DNA of 64,000 nucleotides. Source: Colletotrichum lupini (lineage: Eukaryota; Ascomycota; Sordariomycetes; Glomerellales; Glomerellaceae). Shown here one piece after another: positions 62,606-64,000 of the stretch (the first letter of the stretch is position 1; each line of letters opens with the position of its first letter). Location: the NCBI RefSeq assembly GCF_023278565.1, contig NC_064677.1:6014001-6078000 (forward strand), read 5' to 3'. The notes under the pieces were generated by a model. That model made no database searches. It saw nothing but the letters and a program-made list of their open reading frames with translations, and had not been told where the DNA came from. Position numbers and translations under genes: made by a program.

Positions 62606-62632
62606 TGTATTGAAACTAATGGGTCCCCACTG
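62606..62632 (-). repeat. Right terminal inverted repeat
   Basis: Perfect inverted partner of 61158-61184. It ends in CCCCACTG and is followed by TA at 62633-62634. Confidence 0.9.
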
Positions 62633-64000
62633 TAAGGTAGGTAGCAGGTACGGATACCTGGGCAAGCGGGCAAGCACATGCTCCGGTCCCAGAAAGTTCC
62701 TTCCCCCTTCCACGGGGAGGCAGGGGACATGAGGAAGGCAGGGCCCAATTCCCCATCCACGCTCCCAAATGACTTTGCCAAATCCCTCACAGTGGTATAT
62801 TGGCTTGAGTGCTTCTAAGCGGGGCTTTGCTTGTCTGCACGCTTACTAAGATAGTATACATTGGGGCACATCTAAGGTACCTTCAGACCATCACTGAGGT
62901 ACCGACCTTAGTAAGGTGGCAGGTGGGACACAGATGGAAGGGAGATATTCAGTGGAAGTAAAGAAACTACGGCTACCTACCTAGGTACAGTATCTTATGT
63001 CATAGATCAGGAATTTATCCAATGTTAGGGCGAATTCCCCCACTACGGGAGACAGCTGCCGAGCCACAGAGAGCATACGCATAAATGCTACTTTCTTTCC
63101 AGGTTTCTCTCCAGCTTTCTTGCCTCGGTTTGCGGACCACAAATAATTACATAGTGCTGGATAGCAGGGAGTAGTGTCCAATCTCACACGACACAACACG
63201 ACACAACAGACACACACATAGACACACGCATACCTAACATTCGCATACACAAGCACACGCACACACGCACACTCAGAAAAGTAATTAGTGCCGGCCAGAA
63301 CGCCAAAATCCAAGACAAGCCACAGGCTGGCGGTTTCTGCGACGTCATATCCCAACAGAGGAAAGGCCCGTCAGGAGCCAAGCAGCAAGTGACAAGCGGT
63401 GGTCGGAGGGGTGTGTGGCGCCTGTCTAACCCCTTAACCCCTGCCTGTAGCCCGTTTTACACCACGACGTTGGTACGGACTCGCGGAGCGGTAGCTGCAA
63501 GTACTTTGCCCATCTTGGGGACTAGGTACGTCTGCGCCTAAGGTAGGTAATCTGGGTCTGGAGTCTGGAGTCTGGCCGCTCACTACCTAACTACCTGTAC
63601 TCCGTACCATGCCGACGCATCCCACACGCCGAGGGAGCAAGCAATGGGAAGTAATTTCAAGGCGCCAAATCTGTCCGTAAGTACATTGGGAAAGCACGGT
63701 AGGTGCTGGGCAGAAAGTCGTGGGCGGATAATGCAAGTGGCAATGCGAGGGTGGGAATGGGGTCAAGCGGCCAGCCTTGACTTCCGCGAGGCCGCGAGGA
63801 CCGCGAAATGACCCCTCCCCTATTGAATCCTCAGCGTCTCTCTCCCGCCTCTCTCTTCATGGGGTCTCTTTCCCGCATGTGCATTCTCCTCCACCAAAAA
63901 TGTACACAGCGTGTGAAGCGTGTGTCGTCTTCCCCACTTGAGCTGGTGCTCTTGCGATTTGCCCGCGCGCTCCGTGCACGCACTGTGGGTCGAACATGGT
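62633..64000. other. Right flank without a supported gene
   Basis: 1.37 kb with only short overlapping frames. TACCTAGGTA is at 62978-62987, GTACTCCGTAC at 63597-63607, and a CA-rich microsatellite-like stretch at 63188-63275. The C/T-rich end (63800-63960) could be the leader of a gene beyond the window. Confidence 0.45.

Larger units (their letters stand above)
61158..62632. mobile_element. TA-flanked DNA element with 27-bp inverted ends, RIP-mutated core
   Basis: The left end (61158-61184, starting CAGTGGGGACCC) and the right end (62606-62632) are perfect 27-bp inverted repeats. Both are flanked by TA (61156-61157 and 62633-62634), the target duplication of the Tc1/mariner/pogo (Fot1-like) superfamily. 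Total length 1475 bp. The core is strongly AT-rich and contains no reading frame. CpA and TpG are almost absent: between 61441 and 62280 I count 3 CpA and no TpG, while TpA is abundant. This is the signature of repeat-induced point mutation on both strands. The ends keep several CpA/TpG. Superfamily is inferred from TIR start and TA duplication; no transposase can be read. Copies elsewhere in the genome are expected. Confidence 0.85.

Noticed and set aside
61158..62632. Mitochondrial or centromeric origin of the AT-rich block
   Set aside because: Inverted ends, TA duplication and selective loss of CpA/TpG fit a RIPed transposon better.
63188..63275. CRISPR-like or tandem repeat array
   Set aside because: It is an irregular CA-rich simple sequence with no fixed repeat and spacer; CRISPR arrays are not expected in a fungal nuclear genome.

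Overview
The window looks like nuclear DNA of a filamentous ascomycete (Pezizomycotina, probably a Sordariomycete). The evidence is: short introns (about 50-160 nt) with GTAAGT/GTACGT-type donors; fungal versions of Sub2, Rpr2, glutamate decarboxylase and an OPT transporter; many fungal-type oxidoreductases; pyrimidine-rich gene leaders; and one transposon-like element mutated in the way repeat-induced point mutation (RIP) does. I cannot name the species.

Layout. 1-9397 is a gene desert of ordinary base composition. 9398-15047 is a housekeeping block: SUB2 (mRNA-export/splicing helicase, minus) and RPR2 (RNase P/MRP subunit, plus) diverge from a shared 654-bp spacer, and glutamate decarboxylase (minus) converges on RPR2. 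18311-21029 encodes an oligopeptide transporter. 21716-26687 holds three proteins of unknown function: a basic/acidic low-complexity protein, a small poly-Gln protein and a Ser/Gly/Lys-rich two-helix membrane protein. 30148-38139 is a block of a seven-exon cytochrome P450, an MFSD10-like major facilitator and two short-chain dehydrogenases that share a divergent promoter region. It has the content of a small oxidative-metabolism or detoxification set, but no synthase or transcription factor is visible. Near 38.9-39.05 kb lies a tRNA-like Pol III unit.

39.1-49.9 kb is a second desert, rich in short palindromic motifs at its right end. It is followed by a four-exon unknown gene (49895-51577) with a long pyrimidine-rich leader. 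51.6-55.1 kb is non-coding. A thioredoxin-fold AhpC/TSA-like gene occupies 55094-56146. From 56.1 kb to the end I see no gene. The right end carries a 1475-bp element with 27-bp perfect terminal inverted repeats and a TA target duplication; its interior is almost devoid of CpA and TpG.

The most distinctive observations are the element with clean ends and a RIP-saturated core, an 11-bp motif (GTACGGAGTAC) that recurs five times and coincides with the element's insertion site, a 13-nt micro-exon in the P450, and a leucine in place of the usual acidic residue in the P450 oxygen-activation helix. I did not find a clearly new multi-gene system. All exon models were built by eye from splice signals, reading-frame continuity and family knowledge; none is supported by transcripts.
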